Of a DNA stretch of 64,000 nucleotides, positions 16,290 to 25,196 are shown one piece after another (the first letter of the stretch is position 1; every line of letters begins with the position of its first letter). Under the pieces are notes generated by a model. That model did not search any database, was not told where the DNA came from, and saw only the letters and a program-made list of their open reading frames with translations. The translations under genes and the position numbers were made by a program. Origin of the DNA: Raineyella sp. LH-20 (GTDB lineage Bacteria > Actinomycetota > Actinomycetes > Propionibacteriales > Propionibacteriaceae); assembly GCF_033110965.1 (NCBI RefSeq), contig NZ_CP137003.1:930001-994000 (forward strand), written 5' to 3'.

Positions 16290-17120
16290 ATGTCACTCAC
16301 CCCCTTGCAGCTCTCCGCGCTGGCGATCCTGCACGAAGGTCCGTCGCACCCGTACGAGGTCTACCAACTGATGTTGCAGCGCCGGGAGGACCGGGTGGTC
16401 AAGGTCCGTCCCGGCACGCTTTACCACGCGATCGGCCGCCTGGCCGACGACGGACTGCTGCAGTCGTGCGGCACCGACCGGTGCGGCAACCGGCCGGAGC
16501 GTACGACCTATCGGATCACCGACGCGGGACGCGCCGCGCTGCGCGCCACCGTCGACGAGTGGGTGTCCCGGCCGGTGTACGAGTACCCGCGCTTCCCCTG
16601 CGCGGTCGCCGAGCTCCATGAGCTGCCCGCCGAGCACGCCCTCGACCTGCTGACCACCCGCGCCGAGCGCCTCGAGAGTGAGCACACCCTGCTCGTCGAC
16701 ACCTTGGCGTACGTCGGCGCCCGCGGGCTGCCGGAGCGTTTCATCCTGGACGTCGACTACCAGGCATCGATGCTGCTCGCGGAGGTCCGCTGGCTGCGCG
16801 CCACCGCCGCCCGCATCGCCGACGGGACGATGGACTGGGACTCTCCCGCCCCGCCCGCCGACCCCGGCACCCTGCCGGAGCGTCCGCTGAGCCTGTCGCC
16901 GTACTACGACCCGGCCCGCTACGGCCCCCCGGACCCGCCGTACGCCCCGCCCGCCCGCGCCACCACGCCCACCACCCCCGACGAGACCGCCGGCACCGAC
17001 GAGACCGTCACCACGTACGTCGCCACAACGCCCACCACCACGTACGCCGCCACAACGCCCACCACCGCGTACGCCGCGTACGCCACCGCGTCCCCCGCCG
17101 ACACCGAGGAGCAGCCATGA
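16290..17120 (+). CDS. PadR-family transcriptional regulator with Thr/Ala-rich tail
   Basis: Winged-helix regulator, 276 residues. The N-terminal PadR domain is typical: LQLSALAILHEGPSHPYEVY, VVKVRPGTLYHAIGRLADDG (recognition helix region) and ERTTYRITDAGRAAL. A C-terminal helical part (about 100-180) is the usual Vir/PadR dimerisation arm. The last ~60 residues are an odd low-complexity tail of TTYVATTPTTTYAATTPTTA type, encoded by GTACGCC-containing DNA repeats, not expected for the family. The stop overlaps the MFS start as ATGA, so the regulator and pump form one operon, probably self-repressed through the inverted repeat at 16222-16243. The inducer is probably a hydrophobic compound. Confidence -1.
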   Translation: MSLTPLQLSALAILHEGPSHPYEVYQLMLQRREDRVVKVRPGTLYHAIGRLADDGLLQSCGTDRCGNRPERTTYRITDAGRAALRATVDEWVSRPVYEYPRFPCAVAELHELPAEHALDLLTTRAERLESEHTLLVDTLAYVGARGLPERFILDVDYQASMLLAEVRWLRATAARIADGTMDWDSPAPPADPGTLPERPLSLSPYYDPARYGPPDPPYAPPARATTPTTPDETAGTDETVTTYVATTPTTTYAATTPTTAYAAYATASPADTEEQP

Positions 17121-18706
17121 GCACCACCCGCGATGATCAGGTCGTCGAGACCCGCAGCCTCGAGGACCACGGCGTGTCCACCGCAGCGGCCTGGCGTGCC
17201 CTGGTCGCTCTGGTGATCGGGTTCTTCATGATCCTGATCGACACCACGATCGTGTCGGTCGCGATGCCGCACATCATCACCGGGCTGGACACCACGCTGA
17301 ATGCGGCGATCTGGGTCACCAGCGCCTACCTGCTGGCGTACGCCGTGCCGCTGCTGATCACCGGCCGCCTCGGCGACCGCTACGGCCCGAAGAACCTCTA
17401 CCTCATCGGCCTGGCGGTCTTCACCGTCTCCTCACTGGCCTGTGGCCTGTCCGGCACGGCCGGTGCACTGATCGGCTGGCGGGTGGTGCAGGGCCTCGGC
17501 GCGGCACTGATGACGCCGCAGACGATGGCGGTGATCACCCGGCTCTTCCCGCCGAAGGAGCGCGCCCAGGCGATGTCCCTGTGGGGCGCGACCGCCGGCG
17601 TCGCCATGCTGGTCGGCCCGCTGCTCGGCGGCCTGCTCACCGACGGGTTCGGCTGGGAGTGGATCTTCTTCGTCAACGTGCCGATCGGCGTCATCGGCTT
17701 CGTCGCCGCCGTCCGGCTGGTCCCGGCCCTGCCGGTGCACGGGCACTCCTTCGACTGGCTCGGGGTGATCCTGAGCGCGCTCGGCACCTTCCTCGTCGTG
17801 TTCGGGATCCAGGAGGGCAACACCTACCACTGGGCGGGCATCACCGGCGATCTCACCGTCGCCGGCCTGCACACACACATCCCGGTCTCGGTCTGGGGCC
17901 TGATCGTCATCGGCCTGGTGGTGCTGGCGCTGTTCGTCGTCTGGCAGGCCATCAACACCCGTGAACCGCTGGTGCCGCTCGCCCTGTTCCGCGACCGCAA
18001 CTTCTCCGCCGCGAACGCCGCCATCACCGTGATGGGCTTCTGCGTGGTCGGCACCTCGTTCCCGCTGATGCTGTTCTACCAGGAGGTGAAGGGCCTCACC
18101 CCGACCCAGTCCGCCCTCACCATGATCCCGATGGCCGTCCTGTCGGGCGGTCTGGCGCCGCTGACCGGCAAGCTCCAGACGAGGGTCAATCCCAAGTGGC
18201 TGGCGATGCTCGGCTTCCTGCTGTTCGCCGTCTCCCAGGTGTGGACCTGGGCGGTCACCCATCCGGACACGCCGATCTGGGTGTTCCTGCTCCCGCTGGC
18301 CCTGATGGGCGTCGCGAACAGCCTGATCTGGGGGCCGGTCTCGATGACCGCCACCCGCAACCTCTCCCCGCAGCTGGCGGGCGCCGGGTCGGGCATCTAC
18401 AACACCACCCGGCAGATGGGCAGTGTCCTCGGATCGGCGTCGATCGCGGCGGTGATGACCAGCCGTCTGCAGGTGGAGATGAGCCGGGCGGTCGAGGCCC
18501 TGCCGCCGGCGGCACGTACGCAGATCCCTGCCGGCACCGCCACCGAGGGCTTCTCCGGCACGCTGCCGCCGTTCCTGCACGACGCCTTCGCCTCGGCGAT
18601 GGGCCAGTCGATGCTGCTCGGCGCCGGGGCGGTCCTGCTCGGCCTGGTCGCGGCGCTGTTCTTCGCCAAGCCGCCGGCCGAGCACATGAACCGGCCGACC
18701 CGCTGA
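17117..18706 (+). CDS. DHA2-family (EmrB/QacA-type) MFS efflux pump
   Basis: Proton-driven exporter of 529 residues with 14 predicted helices. Motif D1 in the first helix (FFMILIDTTIVSVAMPHI), the loop 2-3 motif GRLGDRYGPKNLYLIGL, the WRVVQGLGAALMTPQTMAVI segment, and motif C GATAGVAMLVGPLLGGLLTD in helix 5 mark the DHA2 drug:H+ antiporters. It is co-translated with the PadR regulator upstream, a standard arrangement for inducible multidrug efflux. The substrate is not predictable. It converges with the NO reductase gene across a strong terminator hairpin at 18862-18893. Confidence -1.
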   Translation: MSTTRDDQVVETRSLEDHGVSTAAAWRALVALVIGFFMILIDTTIVSVAMPHIITGLDTTLNAAIWVTSAYLLAYAVPLLITGRLGDRYGPKNLYLIGLAVFTVSSLACGLSGTAGALIGWRVVQGLGAALMTPQTMAVITRLFPPKERAQAMSLWGATAGVAMLVGPLLGGLLTDGFGWEWIFFVNVPIGVIGFVAAVRLVPALPVHGHSFDWLGVILSALGTFLVVFGIQEGNTYHWAGITGDLTVAGLHTHIPVSVWGLIVIGLVVLALFVVWQAINTREPLVPLALFRDRNFSAANAAITVMGFCVVGTSFPLMLFYQEVKGLTPTQSALTMIPMAVLSGGLAPLTGKLQTRVNPKWLAMLGFLLFAVSQVWTWAVTHPDTPIWVFLLPLALMGVANSLIWGPVSMTATRNLSPQLAGAGSGIYNTTRQMGSVLGSASIAAVMTSRLQVEMSRAVEALPPAARTQIPAGTATEGFSGTLPPFLHDAFASAMGQSMLLGAGAVLLGLVAALFFAKPPAEHMNRPTR

Positions 18707-18711
18707 GTCGT

Positions 18712-18729
18712 ACGTTCCCGCGGGAACGT
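18712..18729. repeat. 18-bp palindrome ACGTTCCCGCGGGAACGT, copy 1
   Basis: Perfect palindrome six bases after the MFS stop. The same 18 bases recur at 51233-51250 and 51357-51374. A further half copy (GCGGGAACGTGAG) follows at 18741. All copies are intergenic. It could be a protein-binding site or a small transposed palindrome. Confidence -1.
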
Positions 18730-18861
18730 GGCTCGGACGCGCGGGAACGTGAGCGGCACGGCGTACGGAGCCGGATCGGCGTACGTACGCACGTCGGAGG
18801 AACGTAGCCCCGGGACGGACGACGCCACGGACGATCCATCCCCGGACAGCTCGGGGCAGAA

Positions 18862-18893
18862 CGACGGCCCGCGTCACCGCACGCGGGCCGTCG
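18862..18893. terminator. Bidirectional terminator hairpin
   Basis: CGACGGCCCGCGT (18862-18874) and ACGCGGGCCGTCG (18881-18893) form a perfect 13-bp stem with a six-base loop. It sits between the convergent MFS and NO reductase genes and can serve both. There is no T-run on either side, as is common in actinobacteria. Confidence -1.
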
Positions 18894-18995
18894 CCGTGCC
18901 CCTGGCCGGGGATCCGGTCCTGCCAGGGTGTCTGTCGTGGCAGACCAGTCGGACTGCCCGGTCATCTCACTACCCGGGTCACCTGCCGTGCCGGG

Positions 18996-21428
18996 TCACT
19001 CCTGCCCGGACACGCCCGCGCCGACGACCTCCACGTCCTCGTCCGGCTCGTCGAGCCGGTTGAAGACCGAGCCGCTGACCGACTCACCGCCGGGCGTCCG
19101 CACCGAGTAGCCGAACAACAGACCGACCATGAAGACACCGATCGCCAGCCCGCCGATGGTGAAGACGATGTCGCCCGGCGTCCGCAGCCAGCGCAGCACG
19201 GTGAGCGCCGGGCTGTAGAGGAACTCGGAGCTGCGGGCGTACCACAGACCGTGGGTGATCGACGCCCAGGCCTGGGCCAGGCCGACCGGCAGCAGCGACA
19301 GCAGACACATCAGCAGCAGGCCGATGTTCAGCCCCCAGAACCCGATGGCGATCGGCCTGTCGGCCCACCGCTTGGCGGGCATCAGCGAGCGCAGGCAGAA
19401 CAGCATCAGGCCGATGCCGAGCATGCCGTACACCCCGAACAGCGCGGCGTGGCCGTGCAGGGGGGTCAGGTTCAGCCCCTGGACGTAGAACAGCGAGATC
19501 GGCGGATTGATCAGGAAGCCGAAGATGCCGGCGCCGAGCATGTTCCAGAACGAGACCGCGATGAAGAAGTAGACGGCCCACTTGTAGCCGACGGCCCAGC
19601 TGCTGACCTTGAGCAGGCGAAGGTTCTTGAAGGCCTCGAAGCCGACCAACACCAGCGGGACGACCTCCAGCGCACTGAACGTGGCGCTCCAGGCCATCAC
19701 GATGTGGTCGCCACCGGTGAAGTACAGGTGGTGGCCGGTGCCGATGATGCCGCCGGCCAGGTAGACGGCCGTCGACGACAGGGTGGCGGTGGCCGCGGTC
19801 CGACTGCGCACGAGACCCAAGCGGGCGAACAGGAACGCGATCACCACCGTGGCGAAGACCTCGAAGAACCCCTCGACCCACAGGTGCACCACCCACCAGC
19901 GCCAGTACTCGGTGATCGACAGGTGCGTGCCCTGATCCATCCCGAAGGCAGCACCGTAGAAGCCGGCGATGGCCAGCGAGCTCATCAGCAGCATCAGGAT
20001 CAGCGTCCGCTGACCACCGGCGGCGAGCGGCGCGGTCGCGGTCGGCCGGTTGCCCTCACCGCTGCGGGCCCGCCGCAGCGCCGGCCACATCGCCCGGGCC
20101 ATCAGGAAGAACCAGAGGAACAGACCGACGAACAGGCCGATCTGCCAGGTCCGCGCCATGTCGAGGTACTCGTAGCCGGTGGTGCCCAGCCACCAGTTGA
20201 TCGGCAGGCCGTGGCCCATGAAGCCCATCATGGACAGCCATTCACCGACCAGGGAGCCGGCGACGACCAGGATCAGCGCGTAGAAGAGCACGTTGACGCC
20301 GAGCTTCTGGTACTTCGGGTCCCGCCCGCCGACGGCCGGGGCGACGTACAGGCCGGTCGCCAGCCAGGCGGTGGCGATCCACAGGATGCCGAGCTGGTTG
20401 TGCCACGTACGGGTGACGGCGTACGGCAGGATCGTGTCGAGCGGGATGCCGTAGAGCGAGCCGCCCTCGACACCGTAGTGAGCGGTGAGGATGCCCATCG
20501 TGATCTGCAGCAGGAAGAGGGCGCCGACGATGTAGAAGTACTTCATCGTCGCGCGTTGGGACGGCGTGGCCTTGTAGCCGAGCAGCGGATCGCGCTCCGG
20601 GGCGTCGGTCCGCGGCTCCTCATCGTCGGAGTGGAGGTTGTGGTAGAAGATCATCCCGCCGATGCCGCCGAGGAGCAGGACGACGCTGATGATGCTCCAC
20701 AACACGTTCGTCGGCGTGGGGACGTTGTCGATCAGGGGTTCGTGCGGCCAGTTCTGCAGGTACGAGACGTCCGTGCCGGGCGAGTCGGTCCCCGCCGCCC
20801 ACGCGGTCCACCAGAAGAAGTCGTTCATCTGCTGGAGCTGCCCCGGGTCGGTGAGGGTGCCGGCCGGGATGGCGTCCTCGACGTTGCCGTTGGAGAAGAT
20901 GTCGGCGTAGTAGGCCGAGTTCTGTTGCCACGAGGCGGCGCGCAGGCCGTCGACGGTGATCGTGCCGGTCGACGGGTCGTACGTATTGGTGCGGATGTCC
21001 TCCTTCAGCCGCTCCTTCAACGCGGCCTGGCGCTCCGCGGGAAGCGCGTCATAGGACGACGCCCCCTCGGCGCCGGCGTACCGGTCGAGGACGTACGTCG
21101 CCTCCCGGTGCAACCAGTCGGCGCTCCAGTCCGGGGCGACGTACGCGCCGTGGCCCCAGATCGAGCCGATCTCCTGGCCACCGATCGACTGCCAGATCTC
21201 CTGGCCCTCGGTGATGTCGGCACCGGTCATCAGCACGCGGCCGCTGCTGTCGACGACCTGAGTGGGGATCGGTGGCTTGTTCTGGTCGATCTGGTAGCCC
21301 AGGTAGAGCAGCACGCCGAAGGACAGCACCACGACCAGGGCGAGTGCTGTCCACCAACGGCGGTCTCGGCGGTTCATCGGCTGACGCGGGGCGGCGGGAG
21401 GGTGGGGATCCCGAACGGTCGAGGACAC
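18996..21428 (-). CDS. norB: Quinol-dependent nitric oxide reductase (qNOR)
   Basis: Single-subunit NO reductase, 810 residues, reducing NO to N2O with quinol electrons in the cell membrane. An N-terminal helix (about 26-48) and a large outer domain of about 190 residues precede the 12-13-helix heme-copper oxidase core, as in qNOR. Metal ligands are visible: His in TRTWHNQLGILW, His and the qNOR-type Glu in VVHLWVEGFFEVFATV, His-His in GTGHHLYFTGGD, and the heme His pair region LHGHAALFGVYGM. The start GTG at 21428 (MSSTVRDP) is preceded by AAAGGAG; an in-frame longer start at 21503 would run through the palindrome and is rejected. It is probably a detoxification enzyme, since no other denitrification gene is in the window. 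Confidence -1.
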   Translation of the reverse strand: MSSTVRDPHPPAAPRQPMNRRDRRWWTALALVVVLSFGVLLYLGYQIDQNKPPIPTQVVDSSGRVLMTGADITEGQEIWQSIGGQEIGSIWGHGAYVAPDWSADWLHREATYVLDRYAGAEGASSYDALPAERQAALKERLKEDIRTNTYDPSTGTITVDGLRAASWQQNSAYYADIFSNGNVEDAIPAGTLTDPGQLQQMNDFFWWTAWAAGTDSPGTDVSYLQNWPHEPLIDNVPTPTNVLWSIISVVLLLGGIGGMIFYHNLHSDDEEPRTDAPERDPLLGYKATPSQRATMKYFYIVGALFLLQITMGILTAHYGVEGGSLYGIPLDTILPYAVTRTWHNQLGILWIATAWLATGLYVAPAVGGRDPKYQKLGVNVLFYALILVVAGSLVGEWLSMMGFMGHGLPINWWLGTTGYEYLDMARTWQIGLFVGLFLWFFLMARAMWPALRRARSGEGNRPTATAPLAAGGQRTLILMLLMSSLAIAGFYGAAFGMDQGTHLSITEYWRWWVVHLWVEGFFEVFATVVIAFLFARLGLVRSRTAATATLSSTAVYLAGGIIGTGHHLYFTGGDHIVMAWSATFSALEVVPLVLVGFEAFKNLRLLKVSSWAVGYKWAVYFFIAVSFWNMLGAGIFGFLINPPISLFYVQGLNLTPLHGHAALFGVYGMLGIGLMLFCLRSLMPAKRWADRPIAIGFWGLNIGLLLMCLLSLLPVGLAQAWASITHGLWYARSSEFLYSPALTVLRWLRTPGDIVFTIGGLAIGVFMVGLLFGYSVRTPGGESVSGSVFNRLDEPDEDVEVVGAGVSGQE

Positions 21429-21439
21429 GGAGAACTCCT

Positions 21440-21464
21440 TTAAATATGGGACTCCCGTATTTAA
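21440..21464 (-). promoter_or_regulatory. AT-rich 25-bp palindrome at the NO reductase start
   Basis: TTAAATATGGGA-C-TCCCGTATTTAA is a 12-1-12 dyad with one mismatch, immediately upstream of and touching the ribosome site of the NO reductase gene. It is strikingly AT-rich for this genome. Its position would let a bound repressor block transcription or translation. An NO-sensing repressor (NsrR or similar) is the natural guess; no such regulator gene is in the window. Confidence -1.
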
Positions 21465-21527
21465 TACCGCAGTCCCCTGCCCTCCGGCAACACGATCCGG
21501 CACATCGGGGCGATCGGCGCCCCACCC

Positions 21528-22424
21528 TCAGCTCTCCGAGGAGGTCGACCCCTCACCGGCGGCACCCTTCGGCGGAACCTCACCGCCGTGCGACGGGGCC
21601 GGCGGGGCCGGCAGCTTCGACAGGTCCGGGAGCACGTCGGTGGCGAACCCGGGTCGCAGCCGTACGGCCATCAGGATCAACAGCGCGGCGATCACCAGCA
21701 TGACCAGTTCGACCAGCCACGGGTTGACCTTGGCCTGGGTCATCAGCACGGCGATGATGTTGAACGTGCCATGCAGGAGCACGGCGGCCGCCCAGGCGAC
21801 CAGCTTGCGGGAGCGATGGACGCCCCACAGCACCAGCACCGACAGCGCGACATGGACGCCGATCGCACCGATCCGCTCGACACCGGCAGCCAGGAACAGC
21901 GGCGATGCCGTCCCGACCATGGCGTCATGGGCCCGCTGGGCGGTCTCGGGGGGCATGGTGGCGGCGATCCGGTCCCAGGAGCCGGTGTTGATCATCACGG
22001 CGAGGACCAAGTTGGACACGGTGTTGACACCGACCAGCACCATCGCCTCGAGACCGCCGTGACCCAGACCGAAGGAGACGCCGTCGATCCAGCGATGGAA
22101 TCGACGCAGCAACAGGACCATCACCACCAGCCGGCCGGTCTCCTCGAACAGACCGGCCGAGTAGCTCGCCATCGGCCCGGACAGCAGGAAGGACGCGATC
22201 GGCTGCGGCAGGGTCGGGACGACGACCAGCATCAGCGGGATCCGGATGAGGAGCTGGGAGGCGCCGAAGGCGAGCATGCCGCAGAGGAACGCGCGCCCGA
22301 TCGCGGGCCATCGGGGATGACCGTCCGTACGACGCGTCAGCAACCAGATCAGACCGCCGAGCGGCACACCGAAACTGATCAGCAAGGTGACAGCCATGAA
22401 GGCGATCGACGACGAGGGAACCAT
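21528..22424 (-). CDS. YhfC-family intramembrane metalloprotease-like protein
   Basis: Polytopic membrane protein of 298 residues with about eight helices and a soluble Pro/Gly/Ser-rich tail of about 40 residues. The likely active-site motifs of the YhfC/CPBP-like glutamic-metalloprotease fold are AGLFEETGRLVVM (EExxR) near residue 95, FGLGHGGLEAMVL (HxxxE) and the late LLHGTFN (HxxxN). These are known signatures of membrane-embedded metalloprotease families; a substrate cannot be named. It starts at ATG 22424 with a TCTCCGGAGAGAG inverted sequence just before it, and is divergent from a PadR gene. Confidence -1.
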   Translation of the reverse strand: MVPSSSIAFMAVTLLISFGVPLGGLIWLLTRRTDGHPRWPAIGRAFLCGMLAFGASQLLIRIPLMLVVVPTLPQPIASFLLSGPMASYSAGLFEETGRLVVMVLLLRRFHRWIDGVSFGLGHGGLEAMVLVGVNTVSNLVLAVMINTGSWDRIAATMPPETAQRAHDAMVGTASPLFLAAGVERIGAIGVHVALSVLVLWGVHRSRKLVAWAAAVLLHGTFNIIAVLMTQAKVNPWLVELVMLVIAALLILMAVRLRPGFATDVLPDLSKLPAPPAPSHGGEVPPKGAAGEGSTSSES

Positions 22425-22535
22425 GGGAACTCTCTCCGGAGAGGGCGGACGTCGTCGGGGAATGATGCCGGCGACGGGGCGATGGGCGACACCAGCATAT
22501 TGACACGACAGGGTACTGTGCAATGCAATATAGCC

Positions 22536-22871
22536 ATGCGCTCCGACCACCTCACCCAGCTCCGCAAGGGCGCGCTCGAACTGGCCGTCCTCGCCCTCCT
22601 CGACCGCGCCCCGTCGTACGGCTTCGAGATCGTCGACGGACTGGCCGGGCTGCCCGGCCTGGAGGCGACCACCGGCACGATCTACCCACTGCTGACGCGG
22701 CTGAAGAACTCCCGGCTGGTCGACACCACATGGCGGGAGTCGCCGAAGGGCCCGCCACGCAAGTACTACACGCTCAGCGTCGCCGGGCGCGACGAGCTCG
22801 CCGGCCAGACAGCGGCCTGGCGCCAGGTGGTCACGGCGATGGACGCACTGCTCACCGAGGAGACCCGATGA
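22536..22871 (+). CDS. PadR-family transcriptional regulator, short form
   Basis: Small winged-helix repressor, 111 residues, only the PadR core: QLRKGALELAVLALLDRAPS, YGFEIVDGL, TTGTIYPLLTRLKNSRLVD and GPPRKYYTLSVAGRDELA. This is the subgroup 2 type without a long C-terminal arm. It overlaps the next gene as ATGA, so the two are co-translated; such PadR plus membrane-protein pairs usually repress themselves and respond to envelope or membrane stress. The leader contains TTGACA (22500) and a doubled TGCAAT word close to the ATG at 22536 that could be a promoter or operator. Confidence -1.
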   Translation: MRSDHLTQLRKGALELAVLALLDRAPSYGFEIVDGLAGLPGLEATTGTIYPLLTRLKNSRLVDTTWRESPKGPPRKYYTLSVAGRDELAGQTAAWRQVVTAMDALLTEETR

Positions 22872-23728
22872 CCGACCCGAACCCGACGTACGGAGACATC
22901 GACACGTACGTCGCCGAGGTGGCCCGCCACCTGAAGACCCGCGGGCCGGCACGTCACCAGGCCCTGGCCGACCTCGAGGCCGCCCTGCGGGAGACGACCG
23001 CGGCGTACGCCGGAGTCCGGTCGACGGAGGAATCGACGAACGAGGATCCGGTCGCCGCGGCGGTGGCTTCCTTCGGCTCCGCCCGCGGGTACGCCCGGGC
23101 GCTGGACGAGGAGTTACGCAGCGACCGTCGACGGACGATCCTCGGCATCCCCAATTCACTGGCCTCCGGGGTGCTGCAGCGGATGGCGGCGACGTTCGAC
23201 CCCGCCGATCCACACCTGGTGGTGCCGCACGTGTTCGGCGTCGGGTGGGCCCTCAACATGGGGGCGATCGCCGTCCGGCTCGGACTGCTCCATCCCGACG
23301 ACCTCGACGACGAACTGCTGGAGGACGCGACCGAGGGACCGGGACGATGGGCCCGGGCGATGGCGTGGACGGTGGCGGGAGCACTGGCCGTCGCCACCAT
23401 CGCGTCGGTCCCGCGGCGCCGTCGCCGCGGGCTCACCGGTCGGGCGGCCTGGGCCGACGTGCCGGGTGCCGCGAGCGTCGGTGCCGCGGTCGTCACCCTC
23501 GCCGCCCTCGGCTCGGACCGGCGCCTCCCGCCCGGTCAACGCCTGGTGACCCCCGCGTACGCGACGCTCCTCGCCGGCATCGGGGCCGCCGCCCTGACCG
23601 GCCTGCGGCCGGACGGCAGTCGGTCGACGTGGGCCGGCTGGTGGGGGCTGCCGCTGGGCACCGCCCTGTGGTGGGCGGCCACGTACGGGCCGGTGCGGGC
23701 GACGGTCGATCACGCGGTGCGCCACTGA
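22868..23728 (+). CDS. HAAS-domain-like membrane protein, partner of the short PadR
   Basis: Protein of 286 residues, no named function. The N-terminal 85 residues look like the HAAS / permease prefix helical domain found after PadR genes: DIDTYVAEVARHLKTRGPAR, ALADLEAALRETT and VAAAVASFGSARGYARALDEE. The C-terminal two thirds has four to five hydrophobic segments (around 150-175, 195-215, 225-245, 250-275). Known members of this domain class act as membrane-bound partners or antagonists of their PadR regulator, which is the inference here. Short CACTGAGCCGG repeats follow the stop. Confidence -1.
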   Translation: MTDPNPTYGDIDTYVAEVARHLKTRGPARHQALADLEAALRETTAAYAGVRSTEESTNEDPVAAAVASFGSARGYARALDEELRSDRRRTILGIPNSLASGVLQRMAATFDPADPHLVVPHVFGVGWALNMGAIAVRLGLLHPDDLDDELLEDATEGPGRWARAMAWTVAGALAVATIASVPRRRRRGLTGRAAWADVPGAASVGAAVVTLAALGSDRRLPPGQRLVTPAYATLLAGIGAAALTGLRPDGSRSTWAGWWGLPLGTALWWAATYGPVRATVDHAVRH

Positions 23729-23784
23729 GCCAGCACCACTGAGCCGGCACCACTGAGCCGGGGGGCGCCCACGGCCGAGTCTGC

Positions 23785-24135
23785 TCAGGGCCGGTACTTC
23801 TCCGGGACGACGGCCAGGTGCTCGGGAAGCACCTCGGTCGCCCGATCGGCGTACTCGGGGTGCTTGCGGAGATAGGCCGTGATGTAGGGGCAGACCGGCA
23901 CGATGGTCAACCCCTCCGCCACCGTCTCGGCCAACGCGGCCGCGGTCAGCCGCCCGGCCAGCCCGCGCCCGCCGTACTCCTCGTCGATTCCGGTGTGATA
24001 GAGCACCCGTTGCTTGCCGTCGGGGCCGTACGGCAGGTAGAAGATGCGGCCGATCTGCCGGTCACCGTCGCGGAGGAAGAACGCCTGGCCGGCGGGATCG
24101 TGGTCGATCGTGTAGTCGTCGATCTCGTCACTCAT
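23785..24135 (-). CDS. GNAT-type acetyltransferase, YjdJ/short class
   Basis: Small acetyltransferase of 116 residues of the short GNAT class that has only the central fold: AFFLRDGDRQIGRIFY, LYHTGIDEEYGGRGLAGRLT (acetyl-CoA motif with GGRGLA) and LTIVPVCPYITAYLRKHPEY. The conserved PVCPY and the Cys within it are typical of this class (human NATD1, bacterial YjdJ); the substrates are unknown. ATG 24135 is used; longer frames upstream are low-complexity. It is divergent from uppP. Confidence -1.
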   Translation of the reverse strand: MSDEIDDYTIDHDPAGQAFFLRDGDRQIGRIFYLPYGPDGKQRVLYHTGIDEEYGGRGLAGRLTAAALAETVAEGLTIVPVCPYITAYLRKHPEYADRATEVLPEHLAVVPEKYRP

Positions 24136-24359
24136 GACCGCGAGAGTAGTCGGCCAGGACGGCCCGCAGGAGGCTTCCGAAGCGGTGACCGACGGGAGGC
24201 CTCCGAACACGGCAGAGGCGGTCGACGACAGCCCGGTGCCGGTGGGCCTGCCGACCGGCGGGTGGGGCGACGCCGGACGTCGGACCGGCAGCGGAGCGGC
24301 GCCACTGCTCCGGTACGGTCGACCTGCATCCAGCAGCCGCCGACCCACGAAAGGGCGCC

Positions 24360-25196
24360 ATGAACTGGTTCCACGCCATCCTGCTCGGGATCGTCGAGGG
24401 AATCACCGAGTTCCTCCCGGTCTCCAGCACCGGTCACCTCAACATCGTCGAGAGTTTCCTCGGATACCGGATCGACGACCCCGGGATGACCGCCTTCACC
24501 GCCGTCATCCAGGTGGGCGCGATCATCGCGGCCATCGTCTACTTCTGGAAGGACATCGTCCGGATCGTCGTGGCTTGGGTGAAGGGACTGCGTGACGCCG
24601 AGGCGCGCAAGGACCCCGACTATCGGCTGGGCTGGGGAGTGATCATCGGCTCCGTCCCGGTGGCCGTCGTCGGGCTGCTCTTCAAGGGGGCGATCGAGAC
24701 CACATTGCGCAGCATGTGGGTGATCGCCGGGGCGCTGTTGCTGTGGAGCATCGTGATGTGGATCGCCGACCGCCGCCCCCACCACGACCGTGGCATGCAC
24801 GATGTCACGCTCAAGGACTCGCTGGTGATCGGTCTTCTCCAGGCCCTGGCCCCGGTCTTCCCCGGCATCTCCCGCTCCGGCGCGACCATCTCCGCCGGCC
24901 TGTTCCTGGGGTTCGACCGGGTCACCGCCACCCGGCTGAGCTTCTTCATGGGGATCCCGGCCCTGATCGCAGCCGGCGGCCTCGAGGCCGCCACGCAGGC
25001 CGGCGCGATCTCGGCGACCGTCGGCTGGGGCCCGACGGTCATCGCGACGCTGGTCTCCTTCGTCGTCGCGTACGCCTCCATCGCCTGGCTGCTGAAGTTC
25101 GTCTCGACCAACAACTTCACCGGGTTCATCATCTACCGCGTGCTGCTCGGCCTGTTCCTTGTCGGGCTGCTGATGATCGGTCTGATCCCCGCCTGA
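24360..25196 (+). CDS. uppP: Undecaprenyl-diphosphatase (bacitracin resistance protein)
   Basis: Dephosphorylates undecaprenyl diphosphate at the membrane so that the lipid carrier of cell-wall synthesis can be recycled; 278 residues, about eight helices, the usual length. The two active-site motifs are intact: EGITEFLPVSSTGHLNIVES at residues 14-33 and PVFPGISRSGATISAGLFLG near 160-180. Overproduction of this enzyme gives bacitracin resistance in other bacteria. ATG 24360 follows AAAGG. It appears to be a single-gene unit; the next gene begins 114 bases on. Confidence -1.
   Translation: MNWFHAILLGIVEGITEFLPVSSTGHLNIVESFLGYRIDDPGMTAFTAVIQVGAIIAAIVYFWKDIVRIVVAWVKGLRDAEARKDPDYRLGWGVIIGSVPVAVVGLLFKGAIETTLRSMWVIAGALLLWSIVMWIADRRPHHDRGMHDVTLKDSLVIGLLQALAPVFPGISRSGATISAGLFLGFDRVTATRLSFFMGIPALIAAGGLEAATQAGAISATVGWGPTVIATLVSFVVAYASIAWLLKFVSTNNFTGFIIYRVLLGLFLVGLLMIGLIPA

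Noticed and set aside
19251-21443. Plus-strand open frame of 730 codons opposite the NO reductase
   Set aside because: Gln/Asp/Arg-rich shadow frame; the minus strand encodes a complete qNOR.
21429-21503. Longer start for the NO reductase at 21503
   Set aside because: It would translate through the 25-bp palindrome and the AAAGGAG ribosome site that correctly positions GTG 21428.
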